A stretch of DNA of 64,000 bases from Blastobasis lacticolella (GCA_905147135.1 LR990045.1:17460173-17524172), one strand, 5' to 3'; positions 51,229-63,714 are shown, numbered from the stretch's first letter. Translations and numbers: made by a program. The notes: generated by a model not told the origin, from the sequence alone.

Positions 51229-51459
51229 TCAAGGCCGCAGCCATGTTTTACAGGTATTTGCAATATCACGAATGAGAATCAAACCTCCCTCACTACAAAT
51301 TCCCGCCAAAAAGTCTTCATCAGTTTGACATAACTTTACGCGGAAAAGATAAACATTACGTTCAAAAATATGCAACGAATTTTCTTTTATGCTTTGTCTA
51401 AAATAGGCTGATAATAATTTTGACAGCTCACTAATTGTTGGTCCATGGTGCACGCCCAT
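51229..51459 (-). CDS. Small ORF, 76 aa, unknown function
   Basis: The frame runs from an ATG (in-frame TAA 12 nt upstream, G at +4) to TGA. It begins MGVHHGPTISELSKLLSAYF and ends NTCKTWLRP. Soluble, mixed helix-like composition with four Cys, no signal peptide or membrane segment. An AATAAA starts at the first base after the stop (51228-51223), which fits a real 3' end. It may be the last exon of something larger, but the nearby upstream DNA is a transposable element. No family recognised. Confidence 0.4.
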   Translation of the reverse strand: MGVHHGPTISELSKLLSAYFRQSIKENSLHIFERNVYLFRVKLCQTDEDFLAGICSEGGLILIRDIANTCKTWLRP

Positions 51460-51527
51460 GAAGTTTCGTGTTTAAAGCGGTATTTTATTTCGGTAAAATG
51501 TACTACGGATAATATCGTACTTCATAA

Positions 51528-52176
51528 GCGGATACTACACACACGACATATATCGTGATTCACGCCGGAGCACGATATTTATTGAGTGTGTAGCCTAGAG
51601 TATCACGAATCGTGATACGGATCACAGGATTTCCGAAAATCCAGAAATCTACGATCCGTATCAACTATCGTGCGATATATATCGAGCGTCTAGTATCTAG
51701 TCGATATTTATCACGACATTTCTGTTAAACTGACAGATAAATAACGTAATTTCAAATTTATTTTCATTGTTTGTGTTTATTTTCAAGCTGCTGTGGCCAC
51801 TATGGACCTGGACAGTTACTATAAAAGTATAAAGAGTCAACAAGATCCTCATTCTCATAATTTTACCCATTTTTTTCTCTTTACGCGTCTTTTTAACCCT
51901 AATGCTAATACTACAGCAACTAAAGCTTTATCAGTTATTTTGGTAAAAATACGTAAAAATCGTAAATATACACCAGCGACGCGTCAAAAATTCTTTTTTT
52001 AGGCTAGGCATTGGCAACTTAGTCTATTCAGCCATCAAAATGAATGAAAGAATGCACAGACTAATGAAAATATCGACGATTCTTATCGTGTCTGTAGACA
52101 CGACTTGTGATCCAAAATATTACTCGATATGGATCACGATACGTATCACGATATATATCGTGTGTGTAGTATCCGC
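51528..52176. mobile_element. DNA element with GCGGATACTACACACACG inverted ends
   Basis: Left end GCGGATACTACACACACGAC and right end (reverse complement) GCGGATACTACACACACGAT match for about 32 bp, then similar ATATCGTGAT words recur inward. Both flanks carry CATA, a possible duplication. Inside, a plus-strand ORF (51802-52002, starting MDLDSYYKSIKSQQDPHSHN) might be a relic of a transposase-type protein; I cannot assign it. Confidence 0.75.
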
Positions 52177-52350
52177 CATAGACAGGCCCCGCCCCTTTAG
52201 TGAAGTGCCACGAATAAAGAATAACAACAACAGACAATCGAAAATCGGTATTCGTATAAAATAATCGATCATTTAAAATTAACATTTAGATAATTAAATT
52301 ATTTTTTGCAAATATAACTCTTATTCGTTGTTTAGATTTCACCCTAAGAG

Positions 52351-52450
52351 ACCTTTTACAACAACGATTTCGACTCGCGCGTATTCTACGGAATAGGTTG
52401 ACTGACAGAATAAAAATACGCACGTGTCGAAATCGTCGTTGTGGAAGGGT
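52351..52450. repeat. Foldback element
   Basis: Arms around ACAACAACGATTTCGACTCG and (reverse complement) ACAACGACGATTTCGACACG over about 40 bp. Confidence 0.7.
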
Positions 52451-52723
52451 TTTTAATGTCGTTTTAATAAAATATTAATTCAAAAGGAAATAATTTTGTA
52501 TAACACGTACTGAATAACCATGCAACTATCGATTCCAAGTTCTATGAGAGTGATAATCAATAATCGAATAGATTAATTAACGATTTTACACTACCCCCAT
52601 CCCTGCTGTGAATCTATATTTGACAAAGTATAAGTACAATTTTTCTTTCGTCACGCCACCCTCTGACCACATCTTCCGGTACGTGGTCGCCACTCGAAAA
52701 CTTTACGGCCCCATCGGCCATTT

Positions 52724-52849
52724 GAGGGCTGAGTGTAAGTTTTACGTCAATTTTACTTTACTATCGCGTTTGCGTTTACGTGAAAATTAGTATGAAAAAA
52801 TGTAAAGCGCCGTCTAGTGATGAAGTTTTTTTTCTAACACTCAGCCCTC
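52724..52849. mobile_element. MITE with GAGGGCTGAGTGT ends, copy 1
   Basis: 13-14 bp terminal inverted repeats and an inside containing ACTATCGCGTTTGCGTTTAC, shared with the larger copy at 55722-55912. Lies upstream of SAS-6. Confidence 0.75.
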
Positions 52850-53184
52850 TGTTCTGCGAGCTATGTGAACGGCCCACTGCTACTTATTAAAGATATCGAC
52901 GTTCAGTTCGAGTTAGGCGGTTGGGCCTTTGTACTTCCGGTGTTGATTTTTTGCGTAATCGTGAACGCACCCCAATATCACGATATCACGGTACTGTCAC
53001 TGTCAATCACATTAATCAATATGTCAATCATTCATTGTAGTAGTTGATTGATATGATAAGTTCGTCGCGTTTACAAACCACTTACAAACTTTTACCGTTT
53101 CACGCTTGTCTGTTGAGTTTGTGTTTGTTTGTTGTAGCTGTTTATGATTACATGAAATAAAATTGATTTTGTTTATCTCAAACA

Positions 53185-56100
53185 ATGGCTTGTAAAACAT
53201 TCCACAGAGGAAAATATTTTGTTACATTTAGAAGAGGTTTTGACGACTGCAAAAGGGATATAACTTTAATTATTGACAAAGTTTTTGAAAACGATACCTT
53301 AGTAAGTAATGGATAGTTACTTTAGTATAATATTTGTTTTAAGACTTTCGTGGTTATTCACTACACTTTCACTACACAATACAATATCGAGGTAAAAACA
53401 ATACTAACCGTGGTAACAAAACCGATAACATGTGGGTCAGTGGGTCATTTTCGGGGTGTAGTGAAAGTGTAGTATAATATTTATTTATACTTTATGCACT
53501 GAAAGTACAATAGTGGACTTGGAAAGCTACAATACTCTTTATCTTTCGGTATACGTATTCTTACGCGTCTCGGTGTTTCTATTTGTTTCCTTATTACTGA
53601 ACCACCCACCAAACGAAATTTATTCGCCTAACGAATAGGTGCTGTCTAAACCTTTCAAAACGTATTCACCAATACAGCACGGCTAGCACAAGTGTGCCCG
53701 CGACATAGCTTGCGCCGCGAAAGAGCCTTTGTTTCTTTCTCACAATACTAAAATGAAAGAGGAGTATCTGTGCCGCGCCTTTCGCACTTATCGCGCGCGA
53801 GAACGCACTTGTGCTAGTCGTGCAGGTCGATTAAATATTATTTTAACACCTAATTTGTATTTGCCTAGGCTTTGAATGAGAAAGTTAATCCAAAATAAAG
53901 TGAAATAAAAATGTTTTAGAAAATATCACTCTCAGATGACGATGATCCCTCATTTTTGTGCATATTAAGTGTTTCCCGCCTTGACTACGAAGACTTGAAG
54001 AAACAACAAGGACTCCTTATAGATTTCGATAATTTCCCATCGCAGCTGGTTAGGTTACTACAGCAATGTGCATCCAATAACATGTGAGTTTACAGTAGTA
54101 AGGATTATTTGAATTGTTACTTGTACTCAATTTCTGTGCGACAAAGCTTATAAAGGCCCCTCCTGTGCTACTGTATTGAGAAGGATCTTATAGCCTATGC
54201 CCTACAAATAGTTCCTTTTCTTGCCCCAGTTCTACTCATACTTGAGTCACTTAAGTCTTGTAACAAGAGAATTTTATATGTGGTATTGTTTCCTCGACAC
54301 TTATTTGAAATAAAAATTGATTTACTCCAGGTTCCTAATTATGCATCAGACAAATCCTGTGCAATTTTATTTTGAAATAGTTGAACACAATGAGTTCAAA
54401 AGACTTGTACATTTATCATTGAAGACTGGACCTGCCACAGACTCCGATATCAAGATGCACATGGCCAACACTATCTCAACTCTAAAAGTATGTACCTTCC
54501 AACAACAACACAACTATTTAACTAAAACAGTTAGGTGCTTTACTTCACATGTAAATTGCAGTGGGTGAATGAAATATTATTTAGTAATTTAGTATGTACA
54601 ATCAATACTACACTGGAATATTTAAATTCCAACTACAATTTAAGGGTGAAGTAAAAGCATACCTACAATGAACTTCATTGTTTTGTAGTACCTTGTAGTA
54701 TTGAGGTACCTAATGTCTTAATTTATTCAAATATGCTTAGTACTACGTACTATTCTGAAAAAGTGCAATAACAGTTTTTTGCAGAGAATTATTGAGTAAT
54801 TATATAGTTTATTGGGTACTGTTGTCTTTTGCAGAAAATGTTAACGTCACTACAAAGCACTTCATCAAATACTGAAGCGATACTAAATGACAAATGTATT
54901 AACATGGAGCGTAAAATACATGATTTGTCATTAGCTTTAAATAAAATGGAAGACGACAAGCTCCGACGTGAGACAGAGTTTATGCAATCACTGCAACAAG
55001 AAAAAGAAAAACTGGCTCAGGTAAAATTACTTTAATTGAAGTGGAATATGGAAAGTGCATGTATTTGCATGTTCTTCTTCATCATCATCATCATGATCAT
55101 CTTCCGAGCGCTCAATCCCTTCCAGCTCGTTATCTCCACTTTGCCCAATCTTTGGCATATTATTCATGTTGATTTTTAATCTGAGGTCACTTGACTTCCA
55201 TAACGAATATGTCATCGTCGGAAACACTCAAATGGCAAACTCCTCGAGCGAGATAATCGCGACCAGTAGGCTAATTACGTTACTCTGTTGCCAACAATTA
55301 TCTGATTTCAATGAATAAAATGGTTACTTTTGCGATTCCATATCAAAGACTTCGTGGGTACCCGCTAGGTAACCCGAAACATGTATTTAAAATGTGTGAT
55401 AAAAGCGTTGCCCTGTGGAAAGGACGCGGAACGCACTTATTTTTGCGCCTGTTCAAGAGAGGCTTTAGCGTCAAAATTACTTATTATAGACGTTATGGGC
55501 AAGGAAATTATCTGTGCGTGAAAGAGCGTATAGTTTCATAATCGTTACTCTTTGCTAACTAAAAACGATTTGAAAAGGACGGACGTGTTTACGATTTGAC
55601 GTACAGACTGTGAGGGCACCGTAGCTTATCCTAGGTCATCGATTACAAGAAATATGCCACTTTGTAGCGATAATGGGGGTTTACGAGATCCACAAAACGT
55701 TAGTCTGCTTATGCACAACCTGAGGGCCTAGTGTGAGTTCCGCTTCGATTTTACTTAACTATCGCGTTTGCGTTTACGTCGAAATTAGTATGAAGAAAAA
55801 AACTTCATTAACGTACCACTAGGCGGCGCTATATATTTTTTCATACTAATTTCCACGTAAACGCAAACGCGATAGTTAAGTAAAATCGAAGCGGAACTCA
55901 CACTAGGCCCTCTGGCATGTTCGGTGACAGTCGAAAATAGTAGTTTATGCAACTGTCATATAAAAAGTATGATAATAGTTTGACACGAGTGTTTTAATAC
56001 CTAATTATATGCAGTTGCATACACTACTTTATCTACACTCATATTTTTATGTTAAAATATCGTACCTATAATTTTCTCAACTTAGCTTGAAGTAAGCTGC

Positions 56101-59100
56101 GAGTCAGTTCTGTTGTATCTACGCGTCAAGGATATCAAGCGGCGGGAAATTCACTTAACTATTTTCACATTTATCTATTTATTTACTTAAAATAAGGAAA
56201 AACATTCACAAACACAAATTACAACAATTACAAAATCTATTCTGTTTAGTGGGAAAATAATTACACAGAATATATACAGGAAAATTTAAATTTTGAATTT
56301 GAATTTGTTAAAGACATCTAAGTATTCAGCCTACATTTGACCGTGTCCGGGCGCCCGACTAGAATTTAAAAAATATAAGTGTTGCATAATGATTAAAAAG
56401 TTATTTTACGTTACAGCTGTAATGAAATTAGTATGGGAAATGCTGTATCGAAAAGTATTTTTTTAAAATTTTATGGACTGGCGTGAAAAAAGTGTCTCCT
56501 TAAACGACTGTTTTCGAATATGTAATTTAAACATTACGATACGAGTGTAGATAAACACTTTTTTAACCACTTACACCAAAGTTTACTTTCGAGTTTTCGT
56601 AGCGAAACTAAGTACTCACTTATACTTCATATAGTTATCTTATTAAATTAAATTCATGTATGGGTCCGTCCTTACTTTTTGAGATGACAAACTATGGGTG
56701 TCTGGTGCTTTTAGACGGTTTGTTAACTTTTAGCAGAGGCCTGAATCTAATGATTCTAAAGATCAAGATTGTACGAGAGGTTAGTAAGAACGCTGACAGT
56801 AGATCTATAAGATTTCACTTTAAGGTAATTAAGAGGTCCACAGAAAGAATAAGAGCTATGTGCCGGTCGGCGGATTTACTTGCTCTTCAAGAAGCATTTG
56901 CGCGGCTATGTGACTTGCGGTTGCTCATTGCAATAGTCGAGAACTAAGGGTGCACCGGTACGCCTGCGGTCAACCGCTATTACGAGGAAGAGGTGTCAGG
57001 GATGTCCGCCAACCAGTTTATAATCACCTCACTTTTTGTTTTACGTCTTTTGAATATTCAAATCTTAGATATCATAGAATCGAATAATTCTACTATTAAT
57101 ATTGGAAGATGACAGAAATACGTGATTTGTAATTCAAATAATATTTTTGTTCATAGGAAAGATTGCAATGGCAAAAAAATATGGAAATGAATTTGCAAAC
57201 TCAACAAGCAACATTTCAAGATAATATGAACAGAAAAGATAAGCAGATTGAAGAATTAAATTGTATATGTAAACAATTAAAAGAGCAAATTAAACAATTA
57301 GATAGTCAATTAGGGTATGTATGTTATATGATATCAATGCGAAGTTAATTAAATAAATTTTATAATGTTTCTCCTTTTTCAGTGAAAAATGTCAGAGATT
57401 AAATGTACTGGAAACCGAGGTGCAAAAGACCCATATAGAAGTCGCAACTCTTCAGGCTAAAAAGGCGTCTCTTGACAGAGAAATTTTAGACAAAGAAAAA
57501 TTATACAATCAATTGAATGCAAGATGTGTTCACTTAGAAAAGGTATTTCTCTAGGTTTTGAAGATAATGTAATTTTTAATTAACATAATATTAATTTGTT
57601 TGTGTTTAATAATAATTTTTCAGACATTGAAGGACAATGCGGAAACGATTAAAGAACTGAACAATTCTCTTCATACAATAAAGAAAGAAAAGGTAGGTAC
57701 ATAAATATAAATATCTGTAATTTAATTTAACTAAAACAGGCAAATGTAGACATTCATATTTGGTTATTATATATTTGCAGAACAATATTGAAGAGAAATT
57801 GATGTTAAGTGAATCACTTGCTGTAAAAAACAATGAAGCAGCTCAATCTACTGCTGAACAATTATTGAAGGCTAACCAGATTATATCAAAACAAAATTCG
57901 GATCTTCTCGAAATGAAAGAAAAGGTGAGATTAGATGCCTACTAGTATTAGACTGTGAGTGCCCCAAGGCACTTTCTTTTAGGTGACTTTACTAGCGAAA
58001 CTGCCAAGGGGATGTGAGGCACTCCGGTTATATTTTTAATTCTAGAACCCACACATGAGGGTAAGTACAGACTATCGCTAAGAGAAGTCAAGTTTGCCTC
58101 ACTAATAAAATATTTTTGTGCCAGGTTGCGCATGGGCAGACCAACGTTTTGGGTTTTAAGAGACCCTTTACTATCGCTACAACACTATACAAACTGTATA
58201 CTTCCAAGTGTTCTGTCAGCTACATTTGCCGATGATACTGCGCATGGCAAGCAGAACAGATACTAGTCACGAATTTTTTATTTATTTTTTATTTCATACG
58301 GTAGGAAAACAGGCAAGTGGGCTACCTGATGGAAAGTGGTCACCACTGCCTATAGACATTAGCAACGCCAATAGTATCGCCAGTGCGTTGCCCACCTCTA
58401 TAAAACGTTGCTCTGGCAGCAAAAAGGCAAATACCCCACCACTGCCAAAGCCACGGTTTCCCAAATCCCCACCCCATGGAGCACTGGAGACCTTACTAAC
58501 CGGAAGAACACACAATACTATTTAAAAGAGTATTGTTAAGCTGCGGTATTCTGTAAGGTGGAGGTACTCCCCCAGTCGGGCGGCTCCAATTCGAACGGGA
58601 TGCCCCGCTATGCCCTACCTCTCTTAAAAATTTTTACGAACCAAGAGAAGCAGTACGCTGCTTCACGTGACCGATCGCGTCACGTGTTGTACCGAAGCAA
58701 AGTGGTGCATCGCGTAAATACGCGGTCCTTGCTCTCGACTCGAGTCCATTATCAAGCTTCTGCGGAATGGGAGAAGCATCAGCTCGTCAATGATCGCCAG
58801 TACGGAAACCGTCAGGGTCGGTCGGATAGTGATTTGTTGGTCTACCTGATCTACGGAATATCAAAACTATTAATCCGGTGAAAAAACTCGATATCGGCGT
58901 CTTCCGGCATTTTTATATTCCATTAATGCCGTAAGATGATTTGATAACCAACAAATATTATTACAGCTCCTTTGCCGGACTGCCATAGCTTTGGAACAAG
59001 AAAAAGTAATTGAAAAGAACACGGCGGAAATTGAAGAGTTACATTCAGAAATATCATCAGCTAAACAAAATATGGAGAAACTGATTTGTGAATTAGAAAA

Positions 59101-60017
59101 TTTGAAAGAGAAATGTGATAACTGTGATAAGGCTTTAAAGGATAGAGATGAAACCATAAAGAATAATAACTTGGGTAATATTTGTGCAATGCCGATTTTT
59201 ATTGTTTGTAAGGTAATTTACATCGTGCTTAAGTTGTAATTTATGTTTCAGTCATACAGTGGTTGCATAAAAAAATGGAAAGTGGTATGCCGTCAGATAA
59301 CTCCGTCAAAAACAACGTAAACGGTGCCACTAGTTCTACCCCATACTTTCTTTCTAAAAATAACACTAACTCTACAGAAGGGGTTTCAGAAGAATCAATC
59401 AACTTTTACGCAACCTCAAAATTGTACGTATACGGTATATTACGAAAAACAGCTTTATTTTAAATGAAATTTTATTGATTTTTAATCATATTTTGCATTT
59501 CAGATCAAACGTTTTAGAAGATAGCATTCAACCAATCCCGGCGAAGAGCACCAAATCGGGACTGGATCCAAAATATCTGAAACCGGCGTCAAGTGATCAA
59601 GTTAGGGCGAATAAAGCAGACAAAGGTAGAGACTGTTATGCAACTGGAAAACATATAATTTTTGTACGTAAGGCGAGGTATAAATTTAGAGCAGAGGTTC
59701 TAAGGAATCTACAAAAAATATCCATTAAATTTTTCGGCTCCTTCATATTAAGAGCCTTAAATTTACTGACCTAGCAACACAATAACAATGACACCAACAA
59801 CAACAACAACAACAACGAGTAGAATGGGACAATGAACGAACAGTTTGACACTAAACCTCACATTTTACTTACAGATGCACGTCTTGCTGCTGACACACAA
59901 AGGCCGAAAGGAAAAGAAAACAAAACCATGGATTTGCCTAAGGTAGAATATAAAGAAAAGAAATCGTCTCGAGGCTCGACATATCGTGCAACTCCAGTGT
60001 CAGCATATTTTCCATAA
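53185..60017 (+). CDS. Sas-6: Centriole cartwheel protein SAS-6, twelve exons
   Basis: Exons 53185-53301, 53920-54083, 54331-54487, 54835-55020, 57157-57314, 57383-57542, 57624-57692, 57781-57924, 58967-59174, 59252-59423, 59504-59625 and 59875-60017; 1800 nt, 599 aa, every junction GT-AG and in phase. Residues 1-146 are the globular head: the PISA-like motif is DYEDLKKQQGLLIDF and NFPSQLVRLLQQC (about 61-90); FEIVEHNEFKRLVHLSLK holds F116, placed like the head-to-head dimer phenylalanine of other SAS-6 proteins. About 150-460 is coiled coil rich in Glu/Lys/Gln (LLKANQIISK, VIQWLHKKM). The tail is Ser/Lys-rich with GLDPKYLKP and ends YRATPVSAYFP. Family knowledge: nine-fold oligomers form the cartwheel hub in centriole duplication. 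Introns 4 and 8 hold MITEs and a LINE relic. Confidence 0.96.
53355..53476. repeat. Inverted-repeat element in SAS-6 intron 1
   Basis: TTCACTACACTTTCACTACAC and its reverse complement bracket about 75 bp that includes ACCGTGGTAACAAAACCGAT. A related half-copy lies at 7368-7425 (ACCGTGGTAACAAACCCTGT...GTGTAGTGAAAGTGTA). Confidence 0.7.
53675..53825. mobile_element. MITE with GCTAGCACAAGTG arms
   Basis: Arms GCACGGCTAGCACAAGTGTG and (reverse complement) GCACGACTAGCACAAGTGCG are imperfect inverted copies, also sharing TTTCATTTTAGTATTGTGAG. A partial copy (CACGGCTAGCGCAAGTGTGC) lies at about 63700-63740. It sits about 95 bp before the SAS-6 exon 2 acceptor. Confidence 0.75.
55722..55912. mobile_element. 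Palindromic MITE, copy 2, in SAS-6 intron 4
   Basis: About 58-bp arms starting GAGGGCCTAGTGTGAGTTCC are nearly perfect reverse complements around a roughly 70-bp centre. It shares ACTATCGCGTTTGCGTTTAC and the tip with 52724-52849. Confidence 0.85.
55913..57156. other. Rest of SAS-6 intron 4
   Basis: AT-rich. ORFs at 55311-55541 and 56660-56947 on plus have no family resemblance. Confidence 0.4.
58560..58866 (+). pseudogene. LINE reverse-transcriptase relic in SAS-6 intron 8
   Basis: The plus frame includes HQLVNDRQYGNRQGRSDSDL followed by LVYLIYG, a diverged form of the DxQYGFRxGRSxxDLL block of Jockey-type reverse transcriptases. No intact flanking domains. The preceding 58280-58505 is another repeat piece (GGGCTACCTGATGGAAAGTG). 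Confidence 0.6.
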
Positions 60018-60084
60018 TCATTATTTATCTTGTTGTGTATCATATAATATAAGTATATAGGTTTGCAGGTGTATATTGTTGTGC

Positions 60085-60090
60085 AATAAA
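60085..60090 (+). terminator. SAS-6 poly(A) signal
   Basis: AATAAA 68 bp after the SAS-6 stop codon. Confidence 0.7.
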
Positions 60091-60839
60091 ATTTACTTTT
60101 TTAATATGAAGGGCGCAATAATTTTTTTGTTTCTTTTCTTTTGTAACAGCTACAGAAAGTTTTTAGATTTTCTCCCCATTATAATCTTATCTCTACATCC
60201 ATAATCTTATTTAGTCTCAATGGGTTTACTATCGAAATAGGATAATCTCTTTAAAATATACCTATAAGATTTATTAAAGTTTAATATCCATCCAAAAACT
60301 GAGGGCATGGACCAAGTCGGTCGGTGCACTTCATTTTGTGGTGCAAAATTGTTAAAAATAAGTACAATTTTGGTAAGGCCATTCAATATTAGTTCCAATT
60401 TCACATCAATTGAAGCTAACCTGCCTGCCAGTTAAAGGAGATGAGGAAGACTGATAAAGGTTGAATACTGAAAGGACATGAGGGATAGTAGTGAGTGAAG
60501 GCCGATAATTATGAAGAGGTGATAAGGTTGCTAGAGAAGAGTGGCGGTTGCTCCACCACCGACAAGATGATGATATTTTTTATTATTATCAATAGGATTG
60601 CATTTGACCTCATCTCACCTGATGGAAAGCGACGATGAGGTCGAAGATGTAGCATGCGTGCCTAGGTGATGGATATTTTAATTTAAAAAAGCTAATGTCC
60701 TCCTTACTATGTGTTTGGCCTTCGCCTAAGTCCGTGTCGAAACCAGTTAAGTTTAAAACTGGTTTCGATACCCGTTTATACTTTTTGTGGATTCTTCGCG
60801 TCTAGACGCCGGAAACAAAACACCTTCCAAACTACCCGT
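60091..60839. other. Intergenic DNA right of SAS-6
   Basis: AT-rich. 60576-60655 is one arm of an inverted pair (AATAGGATTGCATTTGACCT) whose other arm is at 61395-61475. Confidence 0.45.
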
Positions 60840-61325
60840 TTGTAGCTCAGTTCTATCTGACAGCCCCATTTAGCAGAAGGATGTGCATAAGGAACTTCAA
60901 ATTCGACGTAAACAACGACAGTGGTCCCGATGGCATACCAGCGTTGGTTCTCAAGCTCTGCGCGCCTGAGTTATCTCCCATCCTAACTGCTATATCGCCT
61001 GTCTCTACGGATACGAAAATTACCGAAGACGTGGAAGATTGCACATGTCCAACCTGTGCCAAAAAAGATGTCACGCTGACCCCGTAAATTATAGTCCTAT
61101 ATCATATTATCCATAACTTCCATAATATGTAAGACATTTGAGCGTGTGCTGAATAACTGGCTCCTGACGTATGTCGAAGCGAATGAATGTTGAGTGACCA
61201 TCAATACGGCTTCAGTGGTAACAGATCAACAGGAGACCTTCTTGCGTACGCCGTTCACATATGGAGTGAAGCCGTGGAGAACCACGGTGAAGCATTAGCT
61301 GTGTCCTTGAATATCCTTCCTGGGA
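60840..61325 (+). pseudogene. Jockey-like LINE reverse-transcriptase relic
   Basis: Plus-strand frames read NNDSGPDGIPALVLKLCAPE and, after breaks, DHQYGFSGNRSTGDLLAYAV and ENHGEALAVSLNI: the consecutive conserved blocks before the catalytic YXDD of non-LTR reverse transcriptases. Several frameshifts and stops. Confidence 0.75.
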
Positions 61326-61394
61326 TAGGCATGATAGCCTGACAAGCAATCTTCCTGCGTATGGACTATCTCCCCGCTTTACAAAAGCGGGTAC

Positions 61395-61475
61395 GCATGC
61401 TACATCTTCGACCTCATCGTCGCTTTCCATCAGGTGAGATGAGGTCAAATGCAATCCTATTGATAATAATAAAAA
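61395..61475 (-). repeat. Inverted partner of the repeat at 60576-60655
   Basis: Matches the reverse complement of 60576-60655 nearly base for base (GCATGCTACATCTTCGACCT on plus). The two arms flank the LINE relic. Confidence 0.75.
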
Positions 61476-61499
61476 AACGGGTAGATAGTCCATACGCAG

Positions 61500-62344
61500 G
61501 AAGATTGCTTGTCAGGCTGTCATAGCCTGGATAGCCGATTTTTTGGAAGATCGGTCGCTTCATGTGATGGTCGAAGGTCACGCATCCGACACAAGGCAAT
61601 TGATGCTGGTGTATAACCCGCGTCATGAAAGAGGAGACTTGTCAAATGGCAGTGGAGGGGATTTCGCGCAGGTAATCGTATACAGCGCAAGTCGAACCAC
61701 GTGACCCGCTAAGTCTCTTCTTATTTGACACTAGTTGTTCAAGCAACGATCTGCTCAAGCAAGGCCGGTATCCTTGGGTACGCTGATGACGAGTTTGAGG
61801 AGTTTTCCAGTAGGTATTGATAGTTAGTTTCAAAAAGGATCAACAGATGGCGCTCCTACAATTTTGGTAATATTTTTTTAATCGGTGTGATGGTGGCAGT
61901 GATTTCATGCAGCAAATTCAAATTCAAATTCAAAATTTCTTTATTGATTAGGACATTAAATATCTCTTTCAATCGTCAAAAAGGAGGGGGATAGGAAAGT
62001 AGGAAGGAAACTCACAGTGACACGCTGACCGCCCGTATGGCCGTAGATAAACGTATCCCTCGCCAACCACGACCGAACCGTGCTCGACAATGCCAGGCAG
62101 AGCCGGAACGCTATATTATATTATATAGGTAGGTCTAGTATAATTAAGAAAAACCACCTAAAACTACAGCAAGAGTAAGCCAGTCCACCAAGGCAGCACC
62201 CGTTCACGAGTATAACGCAGGGCCCAGCCATCGTCCAATTCAACCATATTTGAGGGAAAAGAGCGACCCGGCCCCCACGCCACCGCCAGACAGACTTTTA
62301 AGTGAGCGTGCATCACACATGCTGCATGTGATAGGTAGCTGCTC
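61500..62344. other. Intergenic repeat-like DNA
   Basis: Short interrupted frames without recognisable domains. 61700-61850 ends with CAACAGATGGCGCTCC, a motif common near lepidopteran repeat tails. Confidence 0.35.
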
Positions 62345-62560
62345 CCACCCTACTCTATCCTATACCTACCCTTCCCCTAGCTTATCCTATACCATATTCT
62401 CCTACTGCCTTAACCCTACCCTACCGCTACCTTACTCCTACCCTACCACTATCCTACCCCTACCCCACCACTATCTTACCCCTACCCTACCACTATCTTA
62501 CCCCTACCCTTCTACTATCCTACCCCTACCCTACCCCTACTTTAACTACTACCGTACCCC
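62345..62560. repeat. Pyrimidine-rich minisatellite
   Basis: Irregular tandem array of CCTACCCCTACC-type units interspersed with CACTATC. It creates an artefactual Pro/Tyr/Ser-rich open frame on plus. Not the insect telomere repeat (CCTAA). Confidence 0.85.
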
Positions 62561-63690
62561 TTCCCAACCGCAGACAGAAGTCACTATGAGTGGAAAAGGA
62601 AGGAAATTTAACGCCGCTTCCAAGGTGGTTCTCCGTGGGGGAAAGAAACGGCAAGAAACCCACAGAGCCTACGTTAATTCATTTTTTTTAAACAAGTCTT
62701 ATGTACTAATACATTATTTGTCCTATATACTATCTTAAAAGTAAATACCTGTATAGAACAGCAGTTCAGTCCCATGGACTTTTGTCATTTACATATTCAG
62801 ATATACTATAATAACTTTTTTGACATAATTTGTTTTTATAGTGACTTTAAATTTATTCAATGGTAAATTCTGAATATTTGTTGGAACCTTATTATTAAAG
62901 CGTACACATTGACCGATAAATGATTTGTGGACTTTTGCTAGACGACAAGCACCAGCAACAAGCTTATCTTTATTTCTCGTATTAATATTATGAACATCAC
63001 TATTCTTCTTAAATAAGTGTAAATTTTTATGAATTTTTAAGTATGAATTATAATGGCAAGTCTGTGTAATTAATCTTTGGTATGTCCTCGGGAAGAGGGA
63101 TCTTTAGAATCTCTCAGAAATCGAAATAGAAATAGAAATCTCAAAAACTATTGGTACTACATAATATTATTGGTATATTGGACACCGACAAAGATGTAAA
63201 ATAATAGTACCTACCTAGTCTATGCAATTCGCTTAAAACAGGAGGTATTAAAACATGAGTGTCTGTTTACCACATTTAATTTGTATGAGAGATTTGATCG
63301 TTATGATTGACCCTGTCGATTGATGCCATAAAAGGTACAAAGTGTTATTACCGATTGTGGCAAGAGTATTTTCACAAATCTGTGAACGCCGTTCAAATTG
63401 TTTTTAAAATCACAATGAAGTCTTCTTTCAATGAAATTTCCTATCTACAATATTTAGGGTTGGGTACGCTATAGATATTGCACTTCCTGCTCTCTCTTTC
63501 GGGTGGCATAGCCCTGGGGCGCCGTGTACAATGATAAAAAGTATATGGAATCTGTTTGAAAAATTGTATGAAAATGCCGGGGTGTGGGGTGCCCAAACTC
63601 TCTATCGGGGTGCACAAACACTCTAGATCTACTTAAAGTCGTATCGTAAAGATCTGATAAAGTTGACTGAAATAGGTACAAGGCTGGTTA
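62561..63690. other. Intergenic DNA with a retroelement 3' fragment
   Basis: 62580-62800 is a second copy of the repeat at 41640-41950. The remainder to 63690 is AT-rich with nothing recognised. Confidence 0.4.
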
Positions 63691-63714
63691 AGATATCATC
63701 ACGGCTAGCGCAAG

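Noticed and set aside
62345..62560. Interstitial telomere array
   Set aside because: Units are CCTACCCC-like, not the insect CCTAA/TTAGG repeat.
62250..62738. 162-codon open frame on plus
   Set aside because: Caused by the CCTACCCCTA minisatellite; Pro/Tyr/Ser periodicity and repeat context.
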